Made by a program: the position numbers and the translations under genes
The notes under the pieces: model-generated
The model's input: only the letters and a program-made list of their open reading frames with translations
Databases searched by the model: none
What the model was told of the DNA's origin: nothing
Part shown: positions 33,657-47,029 of the stretch, in pieces
Numbering within the stretch: the first letter of the stretch is position 1
Layout: the number at the start of each line of letters is the position of its first letter
Assembly: GCA_951217055.1 (NCBI GenBank)
Contig: OX578282.1
Coordinates: 21,325,106 to 21,389,105, forward strand
Direction of reading: 5' to 3'
DNA length: 64,000 nucleotides
From: Gerris lacustris
Lineage: Eukaryota; Arthropoda; Insecta; Hemiptera; Gerridae

Positions 33657-33938
33657 ATAATCCTACCGCGGGGTTCCGCAAGCCGAGCGAATTTCCATTG
33701 GAAATTTGTAGTTCAATGTTGTGCAGTTTAAACTTCTTTTAAACTAGTACGATTATGTTTAACTAAGCAATATTCTAAAAACCCTAATCCAACTAAATTA
33801 ATTCATTTAAATTATCTTAACTTAAAATAACACACACAATGGTAGTAGTTATGAAGGAAGTTTAAATTGCACAACATTGAACTACAAATTTCCAATGGAA
33901 ATTCGCTCGGCTTGCGGAACCCCGCGGTAGGATTATTA
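33657..33938. repeat. foldback element, ~83-bp near-perfect arms
   Basis: Arms 33657-33740 and 33853-33938 are inverted copies. They include CTACCGCGGGGTTCCGCAAG, AGCCGAGCGAATTTCC and GTAGTTCAATGTTGTGCA, with about one mismatch by eye. The 112-bp loop is AT-rich. The GC-rich ends stand out from the AT-rich region. It is likely a small inverted-repeat element; no TSD was identified beyond a shared AATAAT/ATTATT. Confidence 0.8.
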
Positions 33939-33939
33939 T

Positions 33940-34922
33940 TGTTTCTTTTGTTATTTTATTTATTGATTTATTCATTTGATTTCCTTGATCTATTATTTTT
34001 ATATTCTTTTTCTTTCGTTTCTTTTCTTTTTTTTTTTTTTTTTTTAAGGAAAATATCTATCTACAATAACTTCCTCCATTCTCTTCTATCGTCTGCCACT
34101 CTCTGCCATGATGGTTTTCCTTCTGGACATGCTACCCTCATCTCATCGTCCCATTTAGTTTTTGGGCGGCCTTGTCTTCTGTTTCTTCCTCTAGGAATCC
34201 TAAGTTCTCCTTACTCCATCTTCCACCTTATTCCTTAATAAAATGTCAAGTCCATTTCCATTTCCTTCTCATTGTCATCTCTCCTATGTCTTTCATGTTT
34301 GTTTTGTTTATCCATATTCTTTACATATTTATATATTTTTGTCGTACTTTCAACATGCTTCTCTGCATCTCTGGATTCTAAGTTATATTCAGTTAAAAAG
34401 TTTATTTATTAGAGTTTATTGATTATTTGTAATTTCCCCTTTTTTTTTCTTTCATTGTGGTCAATTCAACAGTTTTAGTGACAAATTAATATAATAATTT
34501 AAAACCCAAACTCCTGTTGCCAGTGCCGAACTTTAGATGATTTTAATGTCCTATGGAAGATTGTTTTAAGTCACTCAGACGAACTTATAAGTTCCTTTTT
34601 TTTTTAATTTATTCACAATTGATTCAATTTATTTCTATCACAGAACTCTTAGAGGTGATCCTTATCTCTTTAATGGATGTTTTTCAAGATTACTTTTAGT
34701 ATTCTAGAACGTAAGCCTCAAGACATACCTATCACTAAAGAAGATTTTATTTAAATTAAAAAAAATAATGAGAATGCTATTGGTTTAAGCATAATCTCTG
34801 TTCTTAAGTAAAGAATCAAGTATTAGCCTATCATGATAAGAAAAGTTAAAAAATTCATTTCAATTAATATAAATAGAAAAAATTAAATGTCTAAAAGAAG
34901 TTATATTCTGTAATTAAAGAGA

Positions 34923-35011
<89 letters not shown>

Positions 35012-35599
35012 ATTGTTTTATTTTAGTTAGTAAAGCAAAAAGTTGAATATAATTTTTTCTGTATACATTTTAATGTTCAATTGTTTAATTTTACTTTTTG
35101 TTCAGTTATTTTCTGTGGTAAAAATGTTGGGTTTTTAGTAAGTTTTTTTTACTTGTAAACAATTTTTTTAAATTTTGAAATCCTGCATTCGGGGAAAAAA
35201 GTTTTATATTTTTCACTAACCGGAACCAGAGTCAAAAAACCACTTTTTCTCGGACAAATATTAATTTGGGTTAAACGCTTAGCTCCGGTGGAAAATTTCC
35301 ATTTCGGATTTTCCTTCTTTTTTTTGTAACGAAAGAGTTTTTGAAAATTGGAACTTTCTCTAGGGGCGAGACTCTGGGGACCCCCTCGAAGAGTTGCCCC
35401 CTCGTGGGAGACCCCCCCCCCCCTTGGTAAAAGTTTCTTGGTAAACTTAACCAATTACTCTAAGCCCTCGGCAGTTTTACCCCCTTGAGAGAAAAGGCAC
35501 CTCAATTCAAGTTATAATTCTTTTTCCTCTTTGAATCGGAATCCTTTTTCCTCTCCGAGGAGTGAACATCGCGTAAAGATATTTATCTATAAACATTAT

Positions 35600-35600
<1 letters not shown>
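33940..35600. other. T-rich region with (TA)n; no gene
   Basis: Pyrimidine-rich sequence with a T21-type run at about 34026-34046 and a (TA)n microsatellite at about 34923-35003. The 123-residue frame at 33867-34238 is Leu/Phe/Ser low-complexity from poly-pyrimidine DNA and starts inside the foldback arm. A C-run occurs at 35411-35423. Confidence 0.55.
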
Positions 35601-36275
<675 letters not shown>

Positions 36276-37312
36276 CACAACTAGCTTGTGAAGTAAATTT
36301 AGTAAATTTTGTTCTTGTAAATTATAACTAAAAGCAATGACGATAACTAATACCTAAAATATAAATAACAACTGGGGTAAGTACAACCACCAACAACTGT
36401 TTCTTCCTCATCTTTCTATTTCCTCGATTCTAAGAATGACAGTGTTTGAGTTACCAAACATCACTGCTTGAAATCCGGAATTAAAAAATATACAGTTCAA
36501 ACATTTAGAATTTAAATTAACATTAATTTAATCTATTTATCATCAACCAATCTATGATTTGCGGAGAATTGTTTAGATCCACCTAATATAAAAAAAGAAA
36601 GTATTGAAATTCAGCATTCTGGAAGTTAGTTTATGATGAAAATTCAATATTTAATGCAATTCTGATTATTTATTTAGCCCCAATTAATGGACCAAGTGGA
36701 AAATTTGAGAGCTAGGATTTTGTTATTATTTTTATCCAACCTGATAAGCGTTCAGAATATGGATTTAGATAATTCATACATTTAAATGTATTAGTTTTGA
36801 GTGAAGCAAGTGAAAGGGCCACTGAAAGATTCTATTGATTGCTAATAGGCTATTTTAAGTTAAAGATGAAAACTATTACCAAGTTGAAATCCAGGTTCGT
36901 GACTCAGGATTAAATCTTGTAGAAAATGGTCTGACCGGGCAACAGTGTATTTAGGGGTAATCATAATCAATATTGTACCAAGTAATCAAGATTTAATTTC
37001 TAGAATGGTAAATGTTATCTGCAAATGAATAATTGCTGGAGACAGTTATAAATGAAGAACTAGATTGTTAATAACAATAATTATTCTAATAATCTCTGCA
37101 GAAGAAAATTAAACACTATTTTAAAGGTGAAAGAAAGGTAGTAGCACCACTGATTTGATTTATTTATCTGGTTTTTGTGGTGATTCTATAAAACGATGAA
37201 TTATATGTACGTATGCAGAGGAGCAAGCAACACAGATTAGATACTAAACTTACAAAAGCTGCAGCAAAAAGAGATGATAATTATTGTGGGAAACACGTTG
37301 AACCTTCTTTTA
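36276..37312. other. no recognised feature
   Basis: AT-rich, no coding frame and no repeat structure supported. Confidence 0.5.
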
Positions 37313-38572
37313 GCCCAGTTAATAAAGGTTTTTACCTGCAACTAATTAGGGGAAATCTGGATTTTTTCCTAATGATAGACCATGATAAGAGGTACATTCT
37401 CTCAAAAGTCTCCACTTCTCCCCCTTGTGCTCCCCCCCCCCCTACCCCATCTGAAAGTTCAAAATTTACTTATTTTTCACTTTTTACCCAAAACTGTTTA
37501 TTTTTTGAAGAGAAGTTTTATTAACAAAACTATTTCTCACATAATTCTGCACAAAAAAGGTCCTATGCATGTTTGAAGTGAGACATACCGTTTTCGAGAT
37601 ATTATTGATTAAAAATCCAATTTTTTATTTTTCGAATCAAGATATGTTAAAAACAACACTTCTGATTTTAATGAAATTTGGATGGTAGGCCATACTAAGC
37701 CTATTGATGATCCTATATAAATTTCAACCTTCTGTGCCTATTATTTTATCTTGCACATGCGCACAAACATACATTTATTTAGACCTTTATCTTCAAAAGT
37801 ACTCAACTGATTAATATGAAATTTGGATGGTTTGTCGCAAGTATCCCGCAGATGGCCCAAACTTAATTTCAACCGACTGCGCTCTTTAAATTTTGCTAAA
37901 TTGATACATTAATTCATAATAGACAGACAAAAAATTGATCAACAGACAGATAGAAAGGGAACCATTTTAGAAAATGTAAAGAGCGCAGTCGGTTGAAATT
38001 AAGTTGGGGCTATCTGCAGGCTACTTGCGACAAACCATCCAAATTTCATATTAATCAGTTGAGTACTTTTGAAGATAAAGGTCTAAATAAATGTATGTTT
38101 GTGCGCATGTGCAAGATAAAATAATGGGCGCAGAAGGTTGAAATTTATATGGGATCAACAATAGGCTAAGTATGACCTACCATCCAAATTTTATTAAAAT
38201 CAGAAGTGTTGTTTTTAACACATCTTGGTTCAAAAAAATGAAAAATTGGAATTTTTATCAACAATATCTCGAAAACGGTATATCTCACTTCAAACATGTA
38301 TAGGACTTTTTTTGTGCAGAATTATGTGAGAAATATTTTTGTTAATAACACTTCTCTTCAAAAAATAAACAGTTTTGCGTAAAAAGTGAAAAATAAGTAA
38401 ATTTTGAAATTTAAGAGGGGGTAGGGGGGGGGGGGGGGGGGAGCACAAGGGGGAGAAGTGGGGACTTTTGAGAGAATGTACCTCTTATCATGGTCTATCA
38501 TTAGGAAAAAATCCAGATTTCTCCTAATTAGTTGCGGGTACATCCTGTTTTTGGCCTTTATTGACTGAGCTA
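37313..38572. mobile_element. large foldback (palindromic) repeat, ~590-bp arms
   Basis: Left arm 37313-37900 and right arm 37966-38572 are inverted copies separated by about 65 bp. Shared blocks are AGAGGTACATTCTCTCAAAA, the C/G run (37431-37442 versus 38427-38440), ATGAAATTTGGATGG-type sequence and AACCGACTGCGCTCTTTA. The inner part is the TCTGTCTGTC family tail, so an existing repeat appears to have been duplicated head-to-head. The arms differ in small indels, which argues against a simple assembly mirror. Confidence 0.85.
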
Positions 38573-38574
38573 TT

Positions 38575-40305
38575 GCTTGCAGTGATTAACAATCTTTAAA
38601 TTAGAATTTTTCATTGTTCAACAAACTACCATTTCACAAATACAATTTTCTTGTTTATAAAATAGAGAAAATAGGTTAAAATAGAGGTAAAAGATGAACT
38701 ATATAGATATAAAAATTGAGAAGTGGAAAAAGATTTTTGCATAACTGCTAAGCTTTTAATAAATTTAATTTAATACATTGGAAATAACTCCTCGAATAAG
38801 AGGAATTCGTGGAGGAAGCAATTTTAATAAGTTAACTGATTCTCTTAGAACAACGTTGAAAATTTTCTTAACAAGGTTGGCAAAGAGAAATCACTGGGCC
38901 AGATGGAAAACCCAGAGTAAGAGATTACTGGTGGGGTGTGTCGGTTATAGCTGTCGATTAATCAAACCTCTCTAAATTGATCCTAGAAGCAAGCTTACTC
39001 GGGATTAGTTTACATTTTCTCGCTTTATGGATCTCGAGGATGAGAGAGATGATAAAACTCCCAAGCAAGAAATAGATGTACTAACTAAAGCGAGCAAGAT
39101 TCCCTTACTTTACACTGCCTCTAGGATAAATCTTGTCGACATTTTGTTCTAGGTTTCATTAAAATCTCCCCCTGTAGTCTGAGTGGAGTTAGGGAGAAGC
39201 ATAATCTTAGCTAATTCGTCTCAAGCCCATTCATCAAGAGACCCGATGCTTCCCTTCTCCCCTTTAGTTTCCCCAAAGAAAAGCATAATTAGTTTTTATT
39301 TATTAACACTCTCTCGCTTCCTTACCCTGGTAATTTTCAGTAGATAAGAAATGGGTGTTCTGGATGTTTCAACAATGGATCCTTACTCCTCCACTTATTT
39401 CACAACAGATGGAGATAACGAGGACTGTCCAAAACCTAAAATGGAAAATGGACTGTTGAAAGGAGGGGAAGATGATTGGTTGGAAAGAGTAGAGAAAAGT
39501 CACGAAAAGAAAAGGTTAAAGATAAAGAGAAGGAATAAAAATAGCACTTAATGATAACCAGATAGAACTTAATGAGAGAATATAAAGAGGATTAAGCTCA
39601 AAAGTAACAAACAAGAAGAGAAGGATTACCAGATTGAACTTAATAACTTCAAATAAAATAACATAGAAAAACCACATAAATATACTATAATAACAAACGG
39701 GACTTAAAATTGAGAAATTAACACGAGAAAATCTAGAATACCCAATTTATTTAAAGAAGGATTTATAATCAATCACAAATCAATTTAGAGCCAAAATTTT
39801 GTATTATTACTTTAAAGAATTTAACATATGGATTTGTATTGAGTAAAATTAACGACTCTATTTATCAGAATAACAGTGGAGTACATAGGGAAAAGTTATA
39901 ATAAAATAGATTAGGCATCGCGTGGCTCTTTCATTGAAGCGAGCGTATAGTAACAAATATGTATGCAATATATAAAAAAAAAATGTTCGTTTCATTAAAT
40001 AGGTGATGACAAAATCATTTCCCGTCCTGGAACTCCAATTTTATATTTGAGCCTCATGTTCACTCAAGCTTGCGCACGAACTCTTAGACGGATAATGCTG
40101 CCCAACTAACCTAGCCCGAGCATTAGTAAACGGAATATGTAAACCAAATTTTAACTACATCGGTCAACTTTTACTCAAGTTATCGTCGGACAAATAAACG
40201 TTAGTGACAGATAGAAAGTATGAATATTATGTTAAATCTAAGAAGCTCGCTTCAATTAAATTACACGAATGTAACTAAAATATTATGTATCACATCAAGT
40301 AATTA
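38575..40305. other. no recognised gene
   Basis: Two short frames (38778-38975 and 39351-39551, the latter ending EKKRLKIKRRNKNST) have non-ATG or isolated starts and no known domain. I see nothing that supports expression. The region around 39000-39300 is less AT-rich than its surroundings. Confidence 0.4.
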
Positions 40306-40309
40306 TGTA

Positions 40310-40635
40310 TTGGAACAAGAAAACGAGCTATCTAACGTGCCAAGAAACTAACAAGATAACGAGGGAACTTAGAAACAAGTAAGCGAGCTAAAAAAAATAA
40401 ATAAAACTAGCTAAACATGATTATGAGTAAACTTAGATATTAGCCAACAAGCTAACAATAAAACAAAGTAAAGGAAAACAAAATACAAATAAACTTACCA
40501 ACAAAATAACAATAAAACAAAGTAACGAGTCAACAAACTAACAATATTACTTAGTATCAAGCAAACAATAAAAGAAAGCAACAAGAAAACGAGATAACGA
40601 GTAAATTAATAAACAAGCTAACAGAAGGAAAATGT
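40310..40635 (+). repeat. degenerate AACAAGCTAACAA-type simple repeat
   Basis: About 320 bp of one strand almost devoid of long T runs. It is built from variants of AACGAG, AACAAGCTAAC and AATAAAACAAAGTAA recurring every 20-50 bp. It appears to be a decayed low-complexity array. Confidence 0.6.
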
Positions 40636-40644
40636 ATGAAACTT

Positions 40645-40800
40645 TTATAGTTTATCGAAAATAACCCGCAGATAGCCCCAGATTAATTTGAACTGTCTGC
40701 GCTCTTTAACTTTTGCTAAATTGATACTTTAATTAATGTAAAAAATCAATAAAGTACGTGATTTGTTATGAGGAAGCTATGTGCCACACCAATTTTAATT
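40645..40800 (+). repeat. TCTGTCTGTC repeat family, 3' tail
   Basis: Contains the CAGATTAATTTGAACTGTCT, GCGCTCTTTAACTTTTGCTA and ATGAGGAAGCTATGTGCCAC blocks shared by the 3' end of the family. Truncated at the left. Confidence 0.6.
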
Positions 40801-40929
40801 TAGTTTTGTACATGTTTCATTACAAAGCAGTTTTATATTATTAATAATATTATTTTTTAAAGTTTGAAAATGATAAACTAAAAAAGGATTTGAATTGTAG
40901 TTCTTTGAATAATTAATGTTGAGTAATAA

Positions 40930-41185
40930 GTGGCAACACTGGAGCACGACTTGTTTTGGTTTGAGTTTGTTGACGATTCATCTCAAACTATTGCCTAAGC
41001 TTCCATTTTTTTATCTAAATTGCGTGAGTAGATAAAATATTGTATGCAACAAGGCAGCAAAGGAAACATTCCTGCCTACAACGTCGCCTCGGCCGTCAAT
41101 CAGACATATCTTGCCTCGGCTAGGCCTAGGCAGTTAATTTTTGTAGCCAGCAGCATACATAAATAACTATTTCCACTTTATCATA
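40930..41185 (+). repeat. CTCGGC repeat block, copy 2
   Basis: Shares with 7880-8350 the sequence GCAGCAAAGGAAACATTCCTG, GTCGCCTCGGCCGTCAAT, TTGCCTCGGCTAGGCCTAGG and the exit CATACATAAATAACTATT (each in part). It has fewer internal CTCGGC units than copy 1, so unit number varies between copies. Confidence 0.65.
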
Positions 41186-41189
41186 TTCA

Positions 41190-43605
41190 GAAATAACATT
41201 TAGTTTTATTTCCTAGAAGGAGATTGATAATAAAAGCAAGGAAGTAGAAATATTGATAAAAAGTATTGTAAAAGGAATATTGGCAAACATTGTTAGGTAG
41301 ATGAATTTAAATAAAAACTAATTTTTGCTGATAACATAAATATTGGCATTAAACTATGAAAATCGAATAAATTTTATTTACTTTTGTTTAAGGAACAAAC
41401 TACCCCCCCCCCCTAAACAAAAAAAAACAAAGTTAATAAAAATATAGATTATCAACTAGTACAAGATTTTTTATGCAAAACCGTTAAATAAAATTAAGAA
41501 CCAAAAAAACGAATTCTAATAAAGAGGGAAAGTAAAGATAAAAGAAGCTTCGAAAAAAATCTCCGTTAATTACATCTAAAATCAGTATTTTTACCCTCTG
41601 CAAGTATCTTTTTTCTTTTTCTTTAATTAAAGATTTAACTTAGAGCAGAGAATAAGTCAACACCTTTTAAAAAAGGAATAAATTACGACAATTTATCGTT
41701 TTAATTAAAAATACTCAATAAAAAAATTGCACTATAATTATTACTAATTACTGGTACTAATTAGTAATTGTGACCTTAATAAATAGAAATTGAGTTTGTA
41801 TTAAAGAAGAAATAAAATAAAGTGATTAAAAATACAAGCGTAAAAAAGTAAAAAACCGCAATTAATACAATAAAAATGTGAGTACGGGTACATATTAAAT
41901 AAATGGAACAATTGCCAGATATGTAATAACACGATTATTTGCGCTAGTATTATAAGGACAGTTGTTTTGCCAGCATAAGTTATTCTGCGAATTAAAATTG
42001 GTAAAACAAAGGGATATTTCTTTAGATTGTCACTCCCCTATGTTTATTTTAGAGCACTAATGACTTTGACTAAATAACTATTAAGACAAAGGGATGTTTA
42101 GTCCAATGTACTTTGGGACAAAGGAATATCACTCTTCTGTTTTTATAAGGGGAGTAACAGTCTAAAGAAGAATATTCCGCACACCTTCTTTAGATTTTTA
42201 ATCCCTTCTGTTTTTTTTTATAAGGGGAGTAACAATCTAAAGAAGGACCAACAAAGGAGTACACCACAATTCAGTAGAATCGGTGCAATATAATATAAAA
42301 ATTAATTTTTGAGTATTCTTGCTACAAATTTAGCTCCTAATATAACTGTATATAACTCCATTTTAAATATTGACTTATTTTGTTAATTTAGGTACACGAT
42401 TTTTTTAATTAATTAAATTATTTAATTCAAAAAGTGCCTATGAAAGATAAAAATATTCACTTAAATATGACCTAAATATTTTAATTAAAAAAATTGTCCG
42501 ATTTTTTCGTTATTTCAATTTGTTGAATTTCTATTTATGAATGCTAATTACTTAAATGTGTATACTTTTTATATTTATTTTTAACATTTGTGTATAAAAA
42601 AAATATAAATTTACATACAAAAAAATTTCTACATTCAACTGTCGAAGAGGAGAGTTGTGAGTTTGGAGAAAGTAAAAAAAAAAAATACTTGAGGACAAAA
42701 AAGCAGTGAAATCTAGCAATCAGGAGACCCTCATTTAGAGAAACCCGTGGTGCTTTTTTCTCTACAAAAAAGTCAAGTTTTTTTTTTAGTATAAAAAAAA
42801 TTCCAGGTTTCTCTCTCTCAAGTTGAAAAAAAGAAGGTTGGAACTGACTTGTTTCAAGGGAGGTAATCCTGAAGGAAAAATGGTGGAGGTTCTACTTTTC
42901 GTCATTAAATATAACCTCTCCCTCCCCCCCGGAAAATGAGAGCTTTCTGAATGGGGGAAAAATAATGACCCACCCCCTGAAAACTAGAACTGTCCTGTGG
43001 TTAAAAAAACCGCCTCGGGGCCACCGAAAAGCCTTTTAATTACTGCTCGAGGAAAAAATCGACTTTCTTTTCCTTGGACTCTGGAGAAAAACTCTGACTA
43101 ACTGCTTTTTCTTCTTAGAGAAATGCCGAGGCAAATTGATTTCAGCAATGGAAGTATAAACCCAGCAGAGAAATCAAGACAAATTCAACCAGAATATTTT
43201 CCTCTATTTTTTTTTTCTTCCCCTATTTATTTATTTTTATTTCAAATAGTAAAAAAAAAATCCTAGAAGATAAAAACCGATATTTTTTTTTGGAACTTAT
43301 TAATTTCAAAGCATTGGCTTGCACAATCATTAGCAGTAAGAGTTATTTACACTGATGAACCCTTAAGAATAATACCTCCGAATTGTGGTTTCAAAATGTT
43401 AGGATTCACACCAGACTTACTCTACTCTAGATTATCTAAACGTATTAATCGTACTATGTTAGATTCTCTAGAGTCTAGAGTGGCCCAAAAGTCCTGCACT
43501 ATATTGTGGAAAGAACGTGCTAATATTTAATTAGCTTTAGGACTATTTTGAAAAATTTAGACTACTTTGAGTCTACTATTATCAGTTCCCAGACATAACT
43601 AAATA
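41190..43605. other. AT-rich region with short inverted GGGGAGTAAC words; no gene
   Basis: Between 42020 and 42250 the words CTTTAGATTGTCACTCCCC, GGGGAGTAACAGTCTAAAG, CTTCTTTAGATTTTTAATCC and GGGGAGTAACAATCTAAAG alternate in orientation and could form nested hairpins. 42640-43140 is rich in A/G runs. No coding frame is supported. Confidence 0.5.
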
Positions 43606-43610
43606 TAACA

Positions 43611-44000
43611 ATATAATAATGAACAACTGGAAAGCCACTCCACAGAATAGTGTTTATTTCAAAACTATAGCTTTCAGCCTCTCGGCCATCATCAGTGCCT
43701 ACAATAAAAAATAAATATGGCTACATAAGTACCACATAAACCAAGCCATTACGACAAAAAAAATTCCAAAAAAGTTAAAAATAATTTTTTTTTAAATAAA
43801 ACTAATTTAAACTAATAAACTATATATTCTTTTCAACTTTTTTGGAATTTTTCTTGTCGAAATGGCTGGTTTTATAATGGTACTTATGTAGCCATGTTAA
43901 TTTTTTATTGTAGGCACTGATGATGCCCGAGAGGCTGAAAGCTATAGTTTTGAAATAAACAATATTCTGTGGAGTGGTTTTCCAGTTGTTCATTATTATA
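43611..44000. repeat. hairpin element A, ~165-bp inverted arms
   Basis: Arms 43611-43777 and 43835-44000 are inverted copies starting ATATAATAATGAACAACTGG with a 57-bp AT-rich loop. Each arm carries CACTGATGATG...CC...GGCTGAAAGC: on the minus strand at 43672-43695 and the plus strand at 43917-43940. A minus-strand 122-residue frame across the right arm is not a gene. The central block (CTTTCAGCC...CATCATCAGTGCC) is shared with 45466-45752. Confidence 0.8.
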
Positions 44001-44470
44001 TCGATATCTACTCCACTTGCACTCTTAATCTTCACTAAATATAACGTTTTATGCGTTTTGTACATATAAAAAGAAAGAAAGAGAGAGAGAGAGAGAAAGT
44101 GATGATTATTTATATGTGATTTTATATGGATTTCAAGTGATAAGGTCTCTGAGTTCAAAATAGCGGGTTTTAGATGTGGATGGTCCACCTACGACCTACA
44201 CGCTTGGAGTCTTAAGTGATGAACTGGTTTCGATGATTTCGGGTATAACCATAATACTTAGTTCTAATGATTATTTCATGGCTGGACTCTTGGCAAGCTA
44301 TTATAATTCCTACATATTTAATTTGGTAAGTCACAAGGTTTAATAATAATGCTCCCGATAATGATGGTTTTTTATTTATACCTACATTGAATTAATGTCC
44401 ATCACCAAAATTATATGACCCAATCAATACAATCCTTAAAATTCAGACACGATTTTACTTTTAGTAACAA

Positions 44471-44520
<50 letters not shown>

Positions 44521-45465
44521 ATAACATATAATAATAGTATGCATATTCATAGAGGTGTGAACATAAAAAATTTGTTATGTATAATATATTTGACGAATCA
44601 TATGACCTCAGGCTATCATTATGTGGAGGACAAAAAGTTTATAGCAAAAGAAAGAAGGCGGATGAAGATGAAGTCAACCACAATAAAAATATGTCCTTTG
44701 GTAGGGATACAGCACAATGGGATTAAGATAGTAACTGTGCATATAAGACATTTTTCCGACGATCAGACCACCCGATTTTATTTTGTGTAATTTCAATATC
44801 ATGACATATCAGACATTTAAATTACTTTACAAATTTCTGACTATAAATCAGGTTTTAGAAAATCTCAATCTCATTACAAAAAAGATTTAAAATAATTTTA
44901 TCTTCGATTGATACGAAATATAAACATTTTATCTCTGTTTAGATTCGTAGAAAGTGATTCTTTTAGTAGTTGAATATATTGCGCATGCGCGTTTCATAAT
45001 TCTTCTTTATTTTCGCACAATAGAAGAATTCTTCACCTTATCGCACGATTAGCGTGTTTGTTTACATTTTACAAAACTAATATGCTATTTGTTTAATTAA
45101 AGTAACTGTTTTTTCTGTATTTATTATTAAAATCCAACAATCGTAGATAAAGTACGGTACGCAACTCGTGCGAAAACAGCATTTTGCTTTGCTCGTGTGG
45201 TTTTACTACCCTCGCTATCACTCTGGTGCAAACTCCAAACTCCCATGCAAAATGCTACATTCCGCACTAGACGCGTAATGTACTATTTATTTTAACTGGA
45301 CTCACATAATAAACTAAAACTTTATATTTATTCAAATATTACACAAAAAACCCTCTACATCTTAGAAATACGTTGACCCTAATATCGTTAAGTCTATATA
45401 GCTAATTGTTTTAATAAAACTAACGATATACTAGTTAAGATATGAAGCGTTAGTGGAGGTAATCA
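44001..45465. other. no recognised gene; A48 run
   Basis: Contains a GA-rich patch (44070-44100) and a poly-A run of about 48 at 44471-44518. The 83-residue frame at 44539-44790 has no recognised domain. The poly-A could be a retroposon tail, but no element body was identified next to it. Confidence 0.5.
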
Positions 45466-45752
45466 TTAAGTGTTGAAATAAAAAAGTCTCTCCACGTAAA
45501 AATAGTTAATAAATTCAGAGCAGCTTTCAGCCACTATAGGGCCATCATCAGTGCCTAAGATTAAAAAGTTTAATTATAACATAGAAAGTTGAGTGCAGTG
45601 TGTTGTGAGTCATACTGCACTCCCAACTTTCTATATGTTTTAATTAACTTTTTTCTATCTTCGGCACTGACGATGACCCTATAGTGGCTGAAAGCTGCTC
45701 TGAATTTATTAACTATTTTTACGTGGAAAGGCTTTTTTATTTCAACACTTAA
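45466..45752. repeat. hairpin element B, ~135-bp inverted arms
   Basis: Arms 45466-45600 and 45615-45752 are inverted copies (TTAAGTGTTGAAATAAAAAA outer end) with a loop of about 14 bp. The CTGANGATG...CC...GGCTGAAAGC motif is on the minus strand at 45525-45551 and the plus strand at 45667-45693. It shares this core with hairpin element A although the flanking arms differ, so the core is the conserved part. Confidence 0.8.
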
Positions 45753-45754
45753 CG

Positions 45755-47025
45755 ATATACAAGACTGTAGAATTGTGTTTGCTTCTGACACATGTTTTAG
45801 CTGAACTAGGTGAATTTTAACTATTCCTTTAGAAGGGTTAAAACTTAGAATTTCAAATTCCCCGAGCTGTTCTATTAAGAACGGACAGAATTAGTTTAAT
45901 ATTTCTCACAGGGGATTGGAACAGTCACGTTCTGTGTTGCTCAAAGTAGAACGCGACTTTGCTGCAACACCCCTTTCCCCCTACTGGTTTAGAGTGTCCG
46001 AACCTTTGATAGTACCCAGGAGACAGGAATGTCCTGCCCTTTGAGATCCCTTCACCCTTCCAAAGCTTTAACTCTACAAAAGCATAGCTTTACTCTCGAC
46101 TATGCGAGGGGAAAGCAGAGGCAAGGGCCCGAGTCCATTCGGGCATTTCGCTGAGCTCCCCTCTACACTCCATTCCTTTTAACGCTGTTCCTAACATTTC
46201 CCCTCTTCCAAATGCTTTTTTTTAAAAAAAAGAACCTTCCCCTGGTTTAGTAGTTAAATACCAAAAATATGCGGTTATGTCGGTTTCTTGAATGTAACCA
46301 ACCCCAGCAGTTATCTTTAATCATAACTCAAGTCATTGTTATTATTATGCAACCACTCCTGAAGTGGGGCTTCCTTCTTTTGGAAGTTGATGGCTTGGAA
46401 GGGTCATCAAAAACTGAATAGCATACTTTGTTATGCTATTCACTCAGATTAATCACTGTTCATGGTATGATGTATACAAAAGCTGTTAACTGTCCAAATA
46501 AAACAAAAATGATTCTAAATCCTTTTGGCCTCACCACTTCACTACCTTTTAGATATTAATAAGGTCAGTAGTAACTGTCCAGTAGTAACTCCATATGCTA
46601 TCACTTCCCAAGATTTCTACCTCCATAAGGTTTTCCATTTTGCATGTATTCATTTTGTTTTATTAATCATTGTTAATTTGGACATGGCATTTTGCGCTTA
46701 ATAATTTTGGAAAATAGCCTGAAAAGCTATAGGAAGGAGTGGAATTCATAATATAAGTCTTAGCCTTAGGAAGCACAGAGTTAATCAATAGTCTATAAAC
46801 CTATTGCAGAGTTGTTGTCGGTTCGAATGTTGTACAACTTTCTATTATCGCATGTTATCATCTTGCAAAGCTCTGCCTCAGTCATTAATGTTTTTCTTTG
46901 AATTGCATTTACAGCTGGGCCAAGGTCACTAAACGAATTTTTAGTTTTGTAAGTTCACAGTCTCTATTTCTGTCAGGTATTGTTTTATTATTTATTTTAT
47001 TCATACACAGAAAAGGGGATTCACT
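45755..47025. other. no recognised gene
   Basis: 45840-46200 is GC-richer than its surroundings and could be part of an unrecognised element. I find no open frame with a known domain. Confidence 0.4.
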
Positions 47026-47029
47026 TTTT

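Noticed and set aside
33867..34238. 123-residue Leu/Phe/Ser protein
   Set aside because: Low-complexity product of poly-pyrimidine DNA, starting within a foldback arm.
44471..44518. Poly-A run as the tail of a processed pseudogene
   Set aside because: No gene-derived or LINE/SINE body and no TSD recognised upstream.
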